Source: Desulfomicrobium sp. ZS1 (GTDB lineage Bacteria; Desulfobacterota; Desulfovibrionia; Desulfovibrionales; Desulfomicrobiaceae). Taken from it: DNA of 64,000 nt. Numbering within the stretch: position 1 is the first letter of the stretch; the number at the start of each line of letters is the position of its first letter. Location of the stretch: positions 2,480,001 through 2,544,000 of the forward strand of contig NZ_CP100351.1 in assembly GCF_024204645.1 (NCBI RefSeq). Reading direction: 5' to 3'. The position numbers were made by a program, and so were the translations under genes. The notes below the pieces were generated by a model, which had not been told where the DNA came from, ran no database searches, and saw only the letters and a program-made list of their open reading frames with translations. Positions 8,584 through 16,687 of the stretch are shown here, piece after piece.

Positions 8584-9282
8584 ATGCATAATCCATTCAA
8601 ATCACTTGATAAAGACCCATCTCTGCGATCCCGGCTGAAAAAAAAGGCCCGCCGCGGAACAATCGCGCCGTCCGCAGCTGCGGATCGTGGCGCCACCGTG
8701 CGGGAACACGAGTCCGAGGAAGAGCTGTTTTTGCATGCCTTTTCCGACGTGGAGCCCTTGTCTAGGGGCGGCCGCGACATTGCCGGAGCGCCCAGGCCCA
8801 AGGAAGTCGTTCCGGCGCCACCGCCGTCTTTCGCCCGGCTGCTGGAAGAAAATATCGAATTCGAAATGGAGTACACCCACGAATTCATCACCGGCCAAAT
8901 CCGCGGACTGGACGCCAAGATCTTTCGCAAGCTCAAAAGCGGGGAATTCAGCATGCAGGGGCATCTCGACCTGCATGGCATGAATACGGACCAGGCCAAG
9001 ATCGCGGTGATTGACTTTTTGCGGCGCAGCTACATGGAAGGCAAGCGCTGCGTGCTCCTGATCCCTGGCCGGGGGCGCAACTCCCCCCTCGGCCAGGGGG
9101 TGCTGCGGCAGGAACTGACCAACTGGCTGACCCAGGCTCCGCTGAAGCGCATCGTCCTGGCCTTCACCACCGCCCTGCCCAAGCACGGCGGAAGCGGAGC
9201 GGTCTACCTGCTGCTGCGCCAGGTGCGCAAGGACCAGGGCAAGATCGTCTGGGAAAATATCTTTACCGACCTTGACGGCTGA
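8584..9282 (+). CDS. Smr domain protein
   Basis: 232-aa protein with a low-complexity N-terminus and a C-terminal Smr (small MutS-related) domain. The domain shows the LDLHGMNTDQAK motif, then VLLIPGRGRNS with the conserved HGxG-like loop variant PGRG, and a final FTTALPKHGGSGAVYLLLR. Smr domains bind or nick nucleic acid (RNA or branched DNA). It overlaps the upstream extension of the ftsY frame; the true ftsY start is 34 bases after its stop, so the two genes are probably co-transcribed. Confidence 0.88.
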   Translation: MHNPFKSLDKDPSLRSRLKKKARRGTIAPSAAADRGATVREHESEEELFLHAFSDVEPLSRGGRDIAGAPRPKEVVPAPPPSFARLLEENIEFEMEYTHEFITGQIRGLDAKIFRKLKSGEFSMQGHLDLHGMNTDQAKIAVIDFLRRSYMEGKRCVLLIPGRGRNSPLGQGVLRQELTNWLTQAPLKRIVLAFTTALPKHGGSGAVYLLLRQVRKDQGKIVWENIFTDLDG

Positions 9283-9316
9283 TTTTTTTCGAACATCTCC
9301 ACCAAAGGACCAGAAA

Positions 9317-10891
9317 ATGGGCTTTTTCTCACGCATAAAAAAACTCTGGGGAGCGGACGGCGAACCCCAGGACGCGACGTTGCCGCAGCAGACGCCGGCT
9401 CACACCCCTGACATCGACAAAGGCGCTGTCGAAGCAGCCCCGAAAAACCAGGAAGAAACTCCTTCTCCCGCACCGGGAGAGCCCAAGACTGTGGCCGGGC
9501 CCGGCGCAGGAGCAGATACGCCCGCCGAGGATGCTGAGCCGCGCAAGGAAGGCGGATGGCGCAGGCTGTTTGGACTAGGCGGTAAAACCGAAGAAACGCA
9601 GCCCGCAGGAGAAGAGACGCCGCAGAAAGCGCCGCAATCACCGCCTCCTGCCGAAATGCTTTTCCAGGAAAAACCGGTCGCCAAGGATGAGCCTGCCCCA
9701 TGGCAGAAATCACTGCAGCAGGCCCTGGGTGAAGCGGAACCCAGACTCTCGACCTGGATGATCCACATCCTGGACGGAGTGACCAGACGCGGCGACGTAT
9801 TGTGGGAGAGGCTCAGATTTCTCTTTGCCCAGCTCGACGTGCCGGCCGAGGAAGCGCAGGATTTCATCCGCCGTTTCGACAAGTGGCTCCTGGACATGGA
9901 CTACGACCATGTCGATGAATTCCGCTCCGAGCTGCAATACCGCATGGCGCTGGCTCTTGAACTCGAAGACGAGGAAGATGAGCGCAACCGGCTCTTCCTG
10001 AAGCTCTCCGCCGGTCTGGGCAAGACCCGCGAACAGCTCACCATGCGCATCGACCAGCTCCTGGCCATGACCGGCAATTACGACGACGCGTTCTGGGAAG
10101 AATTGGAAGAAATCCTGCTCATGGCCGACGTGGGCGTGAATGCCACCCAGGAACTTTCCAAACGCCTGCGGCCCAAGCTGCGTCAGGCCGGAGAAAGAGA
10201 CGCGGCAACCTTCAAGACCCTCATGAAGGAAGAGCTGGCCTCGGTCTTCATCGAACCCAAGACTCCCAAAGTGCCCCAGCCCCCGGAAGTGGTGCTCATG
10301 ATCGGCGTCAACGGCGCCGGCAAGACCACCACCATCGCCAAATTGGCCCACCGCGCCCAGATGCAGGGCCGCAAGGTCCTGGTTGCGGCCGGGGACACGT
10401 TCCGGGCAGCGGCCATCGAACAGTTACAGGTCTGGTCCAAGCGGGTCGGAGCCGGGTTCTACGCAAAAGCGCATGGCAGCGATCCGGCGGCGGTGGCCTT
10501 CGAGGCAGTGGAGTACGCCATGAAGGAGGGCTATGATCTGGTCTTCGTAGACACGGCCGGACGCCTGCAGACCAAGCACAATCTTATGGAAGAGCTGAAA
10601 AAAATTAACAGGGTCCTGGGCAAGAAGCTCGAAGGCGCCCCGCACCGGACCATCCTGGTGCTGGATTCGACCACCGGCCAGAACGCCCTGTCCCAGGTCA
10701 AGCTCTTTTCCCAGGCATCGCCCGTGGACGAGATCGTGCTGACCAAACTCGACGGGACAGCCAAAGGCGGGATCATCGTGGCCATCGCCCTGGAATTCAA
10801 GATCCCCATCAGCTTTGTGGGTCTCGGCGAAAAAATGGAAGACCTGCGCCCCTTCTCGGGCCAGGAATTCGCCAGCGCCCTTTTCGATTGA
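9317..10891 (+). CDS. ftsY: signal recognition particle receptor FtsY
   Basis: SRP-receptor GTPase that docks ribosome-SRP complexes to the membrane. Residues about 10-150 form the acidic, Pro/Glu-rich A domain; the NG domain follows with the P-loop GVNGAGKTTTIAKL near residue 330, AGDTFRAAAIEQL, the DTAGRLQTK motif, TKLDGTAKGG and the closing VGLGEKMEDLRPF. The start is MGFFSRIKKLWG at 9317, with an aaaggacc box before it, rather than the upstream in-frame Met at 9272 that lies inside the Smr gene. Length 524 aa is at the long end of the family because of the A domain. Confidence 0.96.
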   Translation: MGFFSRIKKLWGADGEPQDATLPQQTPAHTPDIDKGAVEAAPKNQEETPSPAPGEPKTVAGPGAGADTPAEDAEPRKEGGWRRLFGLGGKTEETQPAGEETPQKAPQSPPPAEMLFQEKPVAKDEPAPWQKSLQQALGEAEPRLSTWMIHILDGVTRRGDVLWERLRFLFAQLDVPAEEAQDFIRRFDKWLLDMDYDHVDEFRSELQYRMALALELEDEEDERNRLFLKLSAGLGKTREQLTMRIDQLLAMTGNYDDAFWEELEEILLMADVGVNATQELSKRLRPKLRQAGERDAATFKTLMKEELASVFIEPKTPKVPQPPEVVLMIGVNGAGKTTTIAKLAHRAQMQGRKVLVAAGDTFRAAAIEQLQVWSKRVGAGFYAKAHGSDPAAVAFEAVEYAMKEGYDLVFVDTAGRLQTKHNLMEELKKINRVLGKKLEGAPHRTILVLDSTTGQNALSQVKLFSQASPVDEIVLTKLDGTAKGGIIVAIALEFKIPISFVGLGEKMEDLRPFSGQEFASALFD

Positions 10892-10897
10892 AACCGA

Positions 10898-10920
10898 GCG
10901 GGCAGGATCTTCCTGCCCGC
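10898..10920. terminator. hairpin after ftsY
   Basis: A perfect 10-bp stem gcgggcagga/tcctgcccgc with a 3-base loop between the convergent ftsY and DUF1499 genes. There is no T-run, so its role as an intrinsic terminator is only likely. Confidence 0.55.
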
Positions 10921-10928
10921 GCTGGCCC

Positions 10929-11348
10929 CTACTTCAGAGTCTCTGCGGCCATGGTCTTGCGCAGCAACTCCACCCTGCGTCGATTCGCCCCCATGTCCCA
11001 CCAGCCAAGCCGAGACGCCGAGCGGACTTGGATGGTGCTCCCATCCAGCCTGCACTCCAGATCATCCACAAAACCGAAGAGCCGGGAGCGAAAGGTCGCA
11101 TGCAGATACCCGGCCTCCTCGCGCTCGATGCTCCCGCCCTGGGAGACTATGGCCAGCCGCAGACGTTCCCAGCCATCTTCGCCCGACAGTTCGAACGGCG
11201 CAAGGTCGGTGTCGGAGGCTTCGGAGGAGACGCAGTTGGGTGATGACGGACATGGCCGCAGGCGGCCGTTCTCAAGGCCGTGACCGACCGCCGCGGAGCA
11301 GGAGGCAAGGCCAAGGCAGACCAGGATCGCCAGACACGACTTTTTCAT
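10929..11348 (-). CDS. DUF1499 lipoprotein
   Basis: 139-aa protein with a lipoprotein signal (MKKSCLAILVCLGLASCSA, lipobox LASC). The mature part contains RPCPSSPNCVSSEA, the hallmark of DUF1499, and later HATFRSRLFGFVDDLECRL and IQVRSASRLGWWDMGANRRRVE. These are small envelope-associated proteins of unknown function. The start at 11348 is preferred over the upstream Met at 11396 because it begins the signal peptide. Convergent with ftsY. Confidence 0.88.
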   Translation of the reverse strand: MKKSCLAILVCLGLASCSAAVGHGLENGRLRPCPSSPNCVSSEASDTDLAPFELSGEDGWERLRLAIVSQGGSIEREEAGYLHATFRSRLFGFVDDLECRLDGSTIQVRSASRLGWWDMGANRRRVELLRKTMAAETLK

Positions 11349-11417
11349 AGTTTTTTCCCTGATGTTAGCGCAGGTCGGGGCAACCGCGCAGAGCATGATG
11401 CATGCACCGCGCGGCTC

Positions 11418-12263
11418 TCAATCGAAATCAAAGGCAGACAAAAGACGCTCCACCTGCACGGAATCGACGCACGGCCAATCCGGCAAAAGCGAGACCGTGA
11501 AGCCGGGCATGTCAAGACGCCAGTGGTGCAGATAAAGCCCGCCGGGTTCGCGCACGCCGTAAACCGGGTCACCGATCAGCGGATGGCCTGCATGCGCGAG
11601 GTGGGCGCGGATCTGATGCCTGCGCCCTTTGAATATCTTCACCAGCAGCAGCGTATTGCCGTCAATTTGGCGCAGCGCGCGGACCCGGGTCCAGCGCAGG
11701 GGTTCGTCCTCATCCGTGGTCACGCGCACGACGCTGCGCTTGTCGTCCAGAATCCGCCCCCGGCATTCCAGACTAGCAACTTCGCCACGGGCCAAAGCCA
11801 GATACCATTTGCCGACCTGTCCGGCGTCCTGCCAAACTTTATATGCCGCCGCATCCCGCTTTTCGGCCGCGGCCAGGACCAGTCCGCTGGTCAGGCAGTC
11901 CAGGCGGTTGAGCAGCTCCCAGCCTTCGAGCCCAAGCCTAGGCAAACAGGATTCAAGACACGCCGCCTCCTGTCCGGTTACCGTATGCAAACCGCCAAGT
12001 TTGGCCAGCGCCGCGTAGCTCTCGTTGCGGGCGACAAGGCGGACATCGTGGCAGTCAGGTGCGGCATCTTCGGATTCCATGACGCGAATATGCTGACCCG
12101 GCCGGATCAGGGCGCCCTTGGCGCACGGCCGGTCATCGACCATAACCCGCCCGGCTTCGATCAAGGCCCGGCAGCGCCTAACGCCAAATCCCAGTTGCAG
12201 AGCCAACACTCTGTCCAGCCGGGTTGGCGGAAGACCTTCAGGATAAAAAAAAGAATCAGTCAT
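11418..12263 (-). CDS. RluA-family pseudouridine synthase
   Basis: 281-aa rRNA/tRNA pseudouridine synthase. An S4-like RNA-binding segment comes first (TRLDRVLALQLGFGVRRCRALIEAGRVMVDDRPCAKG), then the catalytic motif LLNRLDCLTSGLVLAA, with the Asp of RLD as nucleophile, and the closing GRRHQIRAHLAHAGHPLIGDPVYG. The usual HRLD is NRLD here. The start MTDSFFYPEG at 12263 begins the S4 domain; the longer frame upstream runs into the next gene. The target uridine cannot be told from sequence. Confidence 0.88.
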   Translation of the reverse strand: MTDSFFYPEGLPPTRLDRVLALQLGFGVRRCRALIEAGRVMVDDRPCAKGALIRPGQHIRVMESEDAAPDCHDVRLVARNESYAALAKLGGLHTVTGQEAACLESCLPRLGLEGWELLNRLDCLTSGLVLAAAEKRDAAAYKVWQDAGQVGKWYLALARGEVASLECRGRILDDKRSVVRVTTDEDEPLRWTRVRALRQIDGNTLLLVKIFKGRRHQIRAHLAHAGHPLIGDPVYGVREPGGLYLHHWRLDMPGFTVSLLPDWPCVDSVQVERLLSAFDFD

Positions 12264-12352
12264 GAAAGTACCGGTGAGTCTGGCCAAGGCCGAAGGCTTT
12301 CGCATTGACCTTGGCCCCTGGATTTTTGGTAATGAAGTGACGCGCCCTGGCA

Positions 12353-13816
12353 TCACTGCGGAGAAAAGCCGGGCTGCTCCTGCTCGACAATGGACATCCA
12401 GGTCGCCGTCAGTTCCTTGTCCCACTGCGTGCCGGCTCCCCGGTCCAGGGCGTACATGACCTTGTCCAGAGGCAGGGACTGGCGGTAGGCGCGGTTGGAG
12501 GTCATGGCCTCATAACTGTCGACCAAACAAATGATCCGGGCCATGAAGGGCACGGCGTCGCCCGCCAGGCCATCGGGATAGCCCTGACCGTCCATCCGCT
12601 CATGATGATGGTAAATGATCTCCGTCACATCGTTCATGGCGCCGACCTGCCCCAGAATATCCCGGCCCATGGAGCTGTGACGCTTCATGTTCTCGTATTC
12701 GTCATCGGTCAGGGCGCCGGGCTTGTTCAGGATATGATCCGGGATGCCGATTTTTCCGATATCATGCAGCATTCCGGCTATATGCAACCGATCAAGCTCC
12801 TTGCTCCCAAGCCCCAGCGTGCGTCCCAGGCGGCAGGCATATTCGGCCACGCGCTCCGAGTGCCCACGGGTATAGTAATCCTTGAGCTCCACAGCCTGGG
12901 CAAAGGAGCGGATCACATCCTGGTTCATGGTCCGCAGACGCGAGTAGAGATGGGAGTTTTGCAGGGCCGATGCGGTATGGGACGCGAAAACGCCCAACAA
13001 TTGCAAGTCCTGCTCACAATAGAGAGGATTCTCCTTGTCGCGGACCAGAGTGATGACCCCGATACGCTTCTGCGGCAGGTCCAGAGGCACGGCCATGACC
13101 GAGTAGGGAAAACCGCCTGGAAACAGGGCTGCGTTGAAGGATGATTGTTGCAGGGTGAAGTGGTCGAGAAGATAGGATTTGCCGTGCTGCAGAATCCTGT
13201 TGCAGAGCTTGGTCACAAAAACGCGCAGGACTTCGTTGGTTTCAAGCAGACGCCCCTGCATGAGGTTGGGCCCGCGCTCCAGCATTTCCGGCAGGAGCAG
13301 GCAGATCGCGTCCGGAGAGAAATTCTCGCGCAGGTGGATCAGAAACTCGTCCACCACGGCCACATGGTTGAGCTGAGTGCCGAGCCGCTTGCTCAAGCCC
13401 AGCATGCGCACCACGGCGGACAGCTTTTCCTGCTCCTTGCGGCTTCTGCGCTGTTCAAGGATGGAGCGCACCCGCAAAAGCAGATGCTTGATGTCGAACG
13501 GCTTGGCGATGTAATCCGCCGCCCCGTTCTTCATGATGTCCACGGCGGTCTCCGTGGTCCCGTAGCCGGTCATGACCAGAAAATCCACGTCAAGCTGACG
13601 CTTGCGTATCTGGCTGAGTAAGTCCTGACCGTTCATGTCGGGCATGCGCAAGTCACTGATGACCAGGTCAAAGCCATTCGTCCCAAGTTTGCTCAGAGCA
13701 TCCTGCCCGTTGGAGGCCAGAGTCACGGCATGGCCGGCGCCCGAAAGTGCCTCTTCGCAAATTTCCCTGAGCGCGGGTTCATCATCCACCACCAGCACAT
13801 GAAAAGCTGTAGTCAT
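12353..13816 (-). CDS. response regulator with GAF and HD-GYP domains (c-di-GMP phosphodiesterase type)
   Basis: 487 aa. Receiver domain at the N-terminus (VLVVDDEPALREICEEAL, phospho-Asp in DLVISDLRMPDMNG, Lys in AADYIAKPF), a GAF-like middle (VIRKLG-free, PYSVMAVPLDLPQKRIGVITLV), and a C-terminal HD-GYP domain with HIAGMLHDIGKIGIPDHIL, KRHSSMGRDIL and HHHERMDGQGYPDGLAGD. All metal-binding residues for cyclic-di-GMP hydrolysis are visible. The start at 13816 has a ggaggggtgag box before it. It probably converts a phosphorelay signal into a lower c-di-GMP level; the partner kinase is not adjacent. Confidence 0.93.
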   Translation of the reverse strand: MTTAFHVLVVDDEPALREICEEALSGAGHAVTLASNGQDALSKLGTNGFDLVISDLRMPDMNGQDLLSQIRKRQLDVDFLVMTGYGTTETAVDIMKNGAADYIAKPFDIKHLLLRVRSILEQRRSRKEQEKLSAVVRMLGLSKRLGTQLNHVAVVDEFLIHLRENFSPDAICLLLPEMLERGPNLMQGRLLETNEVLRVFVTKLCNRILQHGKSYLLDHFTLQQSSFNAALFPGGFPYSVMAVPLDLPQKRIGVITLVRDKENPLYCEQDLQLLGVFASHTASALQNSHLYSRLRTMNQDVIRSFAQAVELKDYYTRGHSERVAEYACRLGRTLGLGSKELDRLHIAGMLHDIGKIGIPDHILNKPGALTDDEYENMKRHSSMGRDILGQVGAMNDVTEIIYHHHERMDGQGYPDGLAGDAVPFMARIICLVDSYEAMTSNRAYRQSLPLDKVMYALDRGAGTQWDKELTATWMSIVEQEQPGFSPQ

Positions 13817-13989
13817 TTTCTCACCCCTCCGGAGAGATCGCAGGGCATAAATACGAAGGATCTCCCAGAGTTCGTAAATATTTGTGTACACGTCTTTTTA
13901 GTGAAAAAATGAAACGCTGACAACACGAGGAAAAATAAAAATAATCCTTGCCAACCAAAATCATCTTGGCTAGATAGCATTTCCTCAAT

Positions 13990-14066
13990 CGGGATGTGGC
14001 TCAGGCTGGTAGAGCGCTGTGTTCGGGACGCAGAGACCGGAGGTTCAAATCCTCTCATCCCGACCA
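13990..14066 (+). tRNA. tRNA-Pro (anticodon CGG)
   Basis: 77-nt cloverleaf with encoded CCA. The acceptor stem cgggatg pairs with catcccg, the D arm is gctc/gagc, the anticodon stem ctgtg/cgcag holds loop ttcggga (anticodon CGG, reading CCG), and the T arm is ggaggttcaaatcctc-like. The C1-G72 pair is characteristic of bacterial tRNA-Pro. The gene is followed by a terminator and by the lower-GC accessory stretch. Confidence 0.96.
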
Positions 14067-14075
14067 GAAGAAAAC

Positions 14076-14108
14076 AAGGGGTTAGATATAAAAGTCTAAT
14101 CCCTTTTT
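14076..14108 (+). terminator. rho-independent terminator after tRNA-Pro
   Basis: An 11-bp stem aaggggttaga/tctaatccctt (one G-U pair) with an 8-base loop, followed by a run of Ts. Confidence 0.88.
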
Positions 14109-14286
14109 CTTTTCCAAAACATCACTCCCAGCGCTATTCCCAGCACGCACCCCAATTTTGCCCCATTTTCCGACAACAAGAATTTATTTTTCCCAGATCT
14201 CTGCCTGTTAAACCCTGCACCTTTGATTGCTAATTTCTATCCCTTGCCCCCCATGGTTTTGCTATCATCACCGGAAAGGGGAAGCC

Positions 14287-14631
14287 ATGAACAAAACCGC
14301 CGTTCTCGTGATAACCATCTCTATCCTGGCCACGGGTTGCACCTGGCAGGATGCCGCCAAGGTAACGGCCAATGTCGCCGTATATACCGCCATGATATGC
14401 ACGGGCACCGCGGGCGACTTCAACATGGTAGCGGATCTTGCGGGGCAGACTGCCGAGGATATGGTTGACCTGTCCATCGATGCCGCCAATGACACATGCT
14501 CCGATTCAGATCAGCCCGCTGCCCGCCACCTCTTTAAGTGTCACCAGGTTGTTACCCGCTGCCGTCCTTTAGGTGTAAGTAGGCTGTCAGTTCATCGCCA
14601 AGTGATACTTCCACTATCAGCCCGCCTCTAA
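14287..14631 (+). CDS. small lipoprotein, 114 aa, possibly decayed at its C-terminus
   Basis: Begins MNKTAVLVITISILATGC, a clear lipoprotein signal with lipobox ATGC, preceded by gaaagggg. The mature part, CTWQDAAKVTANVAVYTAMICTGTAGDF, is soluble and small. From about residue 80 the composition changes (RHLFKCHQVVTRCRPLGVSRL) and the coding frame runs into the degenerate repeat region, so the original stop may have been lost. No family recognised. It is the first gene of the accessory stretch after tRNA-Pro. Confidence 0.55.
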   Translation: MNKTAVLVITISILATGCTWQDAAKVTANVAVYTAMICTGTAGDFNMVADLAGQTAEDMVDLSIDAANDTCSDSDQPAARHLFKCHQVVTRCRPLGVSRLSVHRQVILPLSARL

Positions 14632-14900
14632 GTGTCGCTTCGCTATCGCTCCCGGTCCCTTTTTAGCTGTTCACTTTGTCATTTCCACTATTGGCAGGAT
14701 CTCGTGTGCGTGCGCGTACTGCGCAAATTCTTTCGTCATCGCCTGCTCATCACCCTTTTAGGCGTCACGACATTCACATCATCGTGCGCGCGTACTGGCT
14801 AGTTTGGCTCTTTTAGCTGTCAACTTTGTTACTCTACAAGCACCACCTCGCGCGTGCGTGCGTACGCGTACTGGTCGGCTCAGTCCCTCTTGCGCGTAGT
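14560..14900. repeat. degenerate short repeats with GTGCGTGCGCGTACTG cores
   Basis: Three imperfect copies of a GTGCG(TG)CGCGTACTG-like core, at about 14704-14721, 14783-14798 and 14852-14873, are each preceded by a tttTAGcTGTcaactttGt-like segment (14660-14680, 14756-14767, 14811-14830). Earlier diverged pieces (ctttaggtgtaag, ctctaagtgtcgc) lie at about 14567 and 14630. The units are 60-150 bases apart and not identical. No open reading frame of believable composition covers them. Confidence 0.5.
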
Positions 14901-15243
14901 CGTCACGCAGTTCCTTGCTTCCCGAATACAAGTCCGGCCTGTTTGGGTTCAAGCGTTTGAGTTTTTAGACAATGACCGCATGTCCAGCGCGACAGACGGG
15001 TCGAGTGTTCCGACGTCGCCGTTTGTGTATCTTTCCACGGGACCACGTTGCCGCCTATGGGGTGACGAACCGGGATTGAGGCACAGGTTTGTGCTGACGG
15101 TTTTAGGGAATATACGCACTCGCATGAAGAAGGAGCAGCGCCAGGAATGGCCCATTCCACAAGAAAACCCCCGTCAACCGACGGGGGTTTGAAAACGTTT
15201 GCGGGTGCGACCTGGAGGGTTCTCTGAACAGGATTTGTTTGAA
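14632..15243. other. intergenic region without a convincing gene
   Basis: 612 bases. It contains the degenerate repeats and a strong terminator at 15165-15190. A 112-aa frame on the plus strand here has unusual composition and no ribosome-binding site, so it is not called. Confidence 0.6.
15165..15190. terminator. bidirectional rho-independent terminator
   Basis: Perfect 11-bp stem aaacccccgtc/gacgggggttt with loop aacc. A-run and T-run on either side let it act on both strands; on the minus strand it would end the PEP-CTERM gene at 15244. Confidence 0.85.
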
Positions 15244-16050
15244 TTATGCCCGGTGCAACTTTCTTCGATATGTTACAGCAAGACCTAGCAGACCAAGGCC
15301 AAGCAGCGCGATCGAGGTTGGCTCGGGTACCGGGTTTGGATCTGGGTTAACCCCTTCAAGGGGGAAACTGGCCGAAATGTACGGGAGGATGCTGTTATCG
15401 GCTCGGATATGCCCAAAATGAATGAACATCTCGATCCCGTTGGGCTGTATACCGATGGGCGCCTGTCCGACAGATTGGCCGGCTGCCCACAGTTCTGTTG
15501 GAGTCACGCCGGCCAAGAGTACGGAAGATGGATCTGCAAAATTGACAGGGTCGCTGAAAAGTCCAGTCACTGGATTGATGCCGATCGCACTAAGAAACGG
15601 ATTGGCATTCCTTGTCCATTCGTCAGCATGGTCTGTGCCAACCCAAACGCCGCCACCGGAATCTTCCAAGTTATCGACTACGTTCCGCAAAAGGGCAATT
15701 TCTGAAAGATTATTGCCCTGAAAATAATATCCATAGGAACGCGTATCAACAACAAGCCCCCGATTGTTCCAGAAAGAAGCCAAAGAGTTCACGTCGTCAT
15801 TATTAAGATACGAAATGCTCGTTAAATCCCACAATAAAACTTGATCATATGTTCCAGAGCCCAATGTCGAAGCCAATGTTCCTGCAGTACGTACGTCTAC
15901 GATACTGACATTGTGTCCGACAGCGGACAAATTTGAGGCCATTGTTGTGTAACCACTAGAATCAGACTCAAACTGAGTAATCAATATCGATGCTGCGTAA
16001 GACTGTGTGGAAAATGCAATCAAAAAAAGAAGTGATAAAAAATTTTTCAT
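15244..16050 (-). CDS. PEP-CTERM sorting-domain protein, 268 aa
   Basis: Exported protein anchored or processed by an exosortase. It has a signal peptide (MKNFLSLLFLIAFSTQSYAA), a mature domain with a flavodoxin-like start (ILITQFESDSSGYTTMASNLSAVGHNVSIVDV), and a classic C-terminal PEP-CTERM tripartite tail: VPEPTSIALLGLGLLGLAVTYRRK, i.e. PEP motif, membrane helix, basic end. The start at 16050 has a ggagggtatc box before it. A sigma-54 type promoter lies about 37 bases upstream. Its exosortase is not in the window. GC content is clearly lower than the flanks. Confidence 0.88.
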   Translation of the reverse strand: MKNFLSLLFLIAFSTQSYAASILITQFESDSSGYTTMASNLSAVGHNVSIVDVRTAGTLASTLGSGTYDQVLLWDLTSISYLNNDDVNSLASFWNNRGLVVDTRSYGYYFQGNNLSEIALLRNVVDNLEDSGGGVWVGTDHADEWTRNANPFLSAIGINPVTGLFSDPVNFADPSSVLLAGVTPTELWAAGQSVGQAPIGIQPNGIEMFIHFGHIRADNSILPYISASFPLEGVNPDPNPVPEPTSIALLGLGLLGLAVTYRRKLHRA

Positions 16051-16085
16051 GATACCCTCCAAAATGTGATTGTTTTTTTGAATGC

Positions 16086-16102
16086 AGCAATAATCAAACC
16101 AT
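16086..16102 (-). promoter_or_regulatory. sigma-54 (-24/-12) promoter of the PEP-CTERM gene
   Basis: On the minus strand the sequence is TGGTTTGATTATTGCT: TGG and TTGCT with the exact GG-N10-GC spacing. The GC element lies 37 bases before the gene start. Confidence 0.6.
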
Positions 16103-16512
16103 AAACAAAAAAGTACTGGACGAGATTCCACTGACATGATTTTTGGGAAATTTTCAATATTATTGATTAATTTCAAATAATTAGAACTAAACAAAAAAAA
16201 GATGGTGAAGAGGCAGTGACGGCGGGATGTGAGTGTGCAAATATTTTTTGGTTTTCAGAATGTAAACTATTGGCGAAATGGTTATCGAAAATTTTAACAT
16301 TTTCCTTCATGGCAATGACCGCACCCAATTTTCCGACCATCTCCAGCTCGGAGTTTTTGCACAATGGATGCGCGTTTATCACTCCGGAAACTGCGCTCGG
16401 TTCGTCTGGGAGCGCACGCCATACAAGGGAATCGTCATTTGAATTTCAGGAGTACTTGAACCCCTGTTCTTGGTGCAGAAACCCGGACCACGAGGTGCAG
16501 GTCATAGGGCGC

Positions 16513-16534
16513 AAAAAAGCCCGGCTGCCCGGGC
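16513..16534 (-). terminator. rho-independent terminator, minus strand
   Basis: Minus-strand stem gcccgg/ccgggc with a 4-base loop followed by six Ts. It lies downstream of another terminator at 16623-16652, so it may end a separate short transcript. Confidence 0.7.
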
Positions 16535-16622
16535 GTGTCGTTATGAGTCGTTACGTGTCGGTCGCCGTCCAAGCCTATACTCCCACAGGGGGCAACTAGT
16601 CAGTTCTGCCGGGCGCACCAAG

Positions 16623-16652
16623 AAAAGCCCCGTCAGAAATGGCGGGGCTTTT
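16623..16652. terminator. bidirectional rho-independent terminator after the second PEP-CTERM gene
   Basis: Perfect 10-bp stem aaaagccccg/cggggctttt with a 10-base loop, 36 bases after the end of the minus-strand gene at 16688. Confidence 0.85.
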
Positions 16653-16687
16653 TATCGACTGTCAGCTTTTTCGACAAATTAAATACT

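Larger units (their letters stand above)
16051..16687. other. intergenic region with a sigma-54 promoter and two terminator hairpins
   Basis: 637 bases of AT-rich DNA between the two PEP-CTERM genes. It contains the sigma-54 promoter of the first (16086-16102), and hairpins at 16513-16534 and 16623-16652. No coding sequence with a start signal is seen. Confidence 0.6.

Noticed and set aside
14560-14900. CRISPR array
   Set aside because: The repeats are few, imperfect and irregularly spaced, and no cas gene is near.
14854-15192. 112-codon plus-strand frame in the repeat region
   Set aside because: Odd composition, no ribosome-binding site, and its end runs through the terminator stem.
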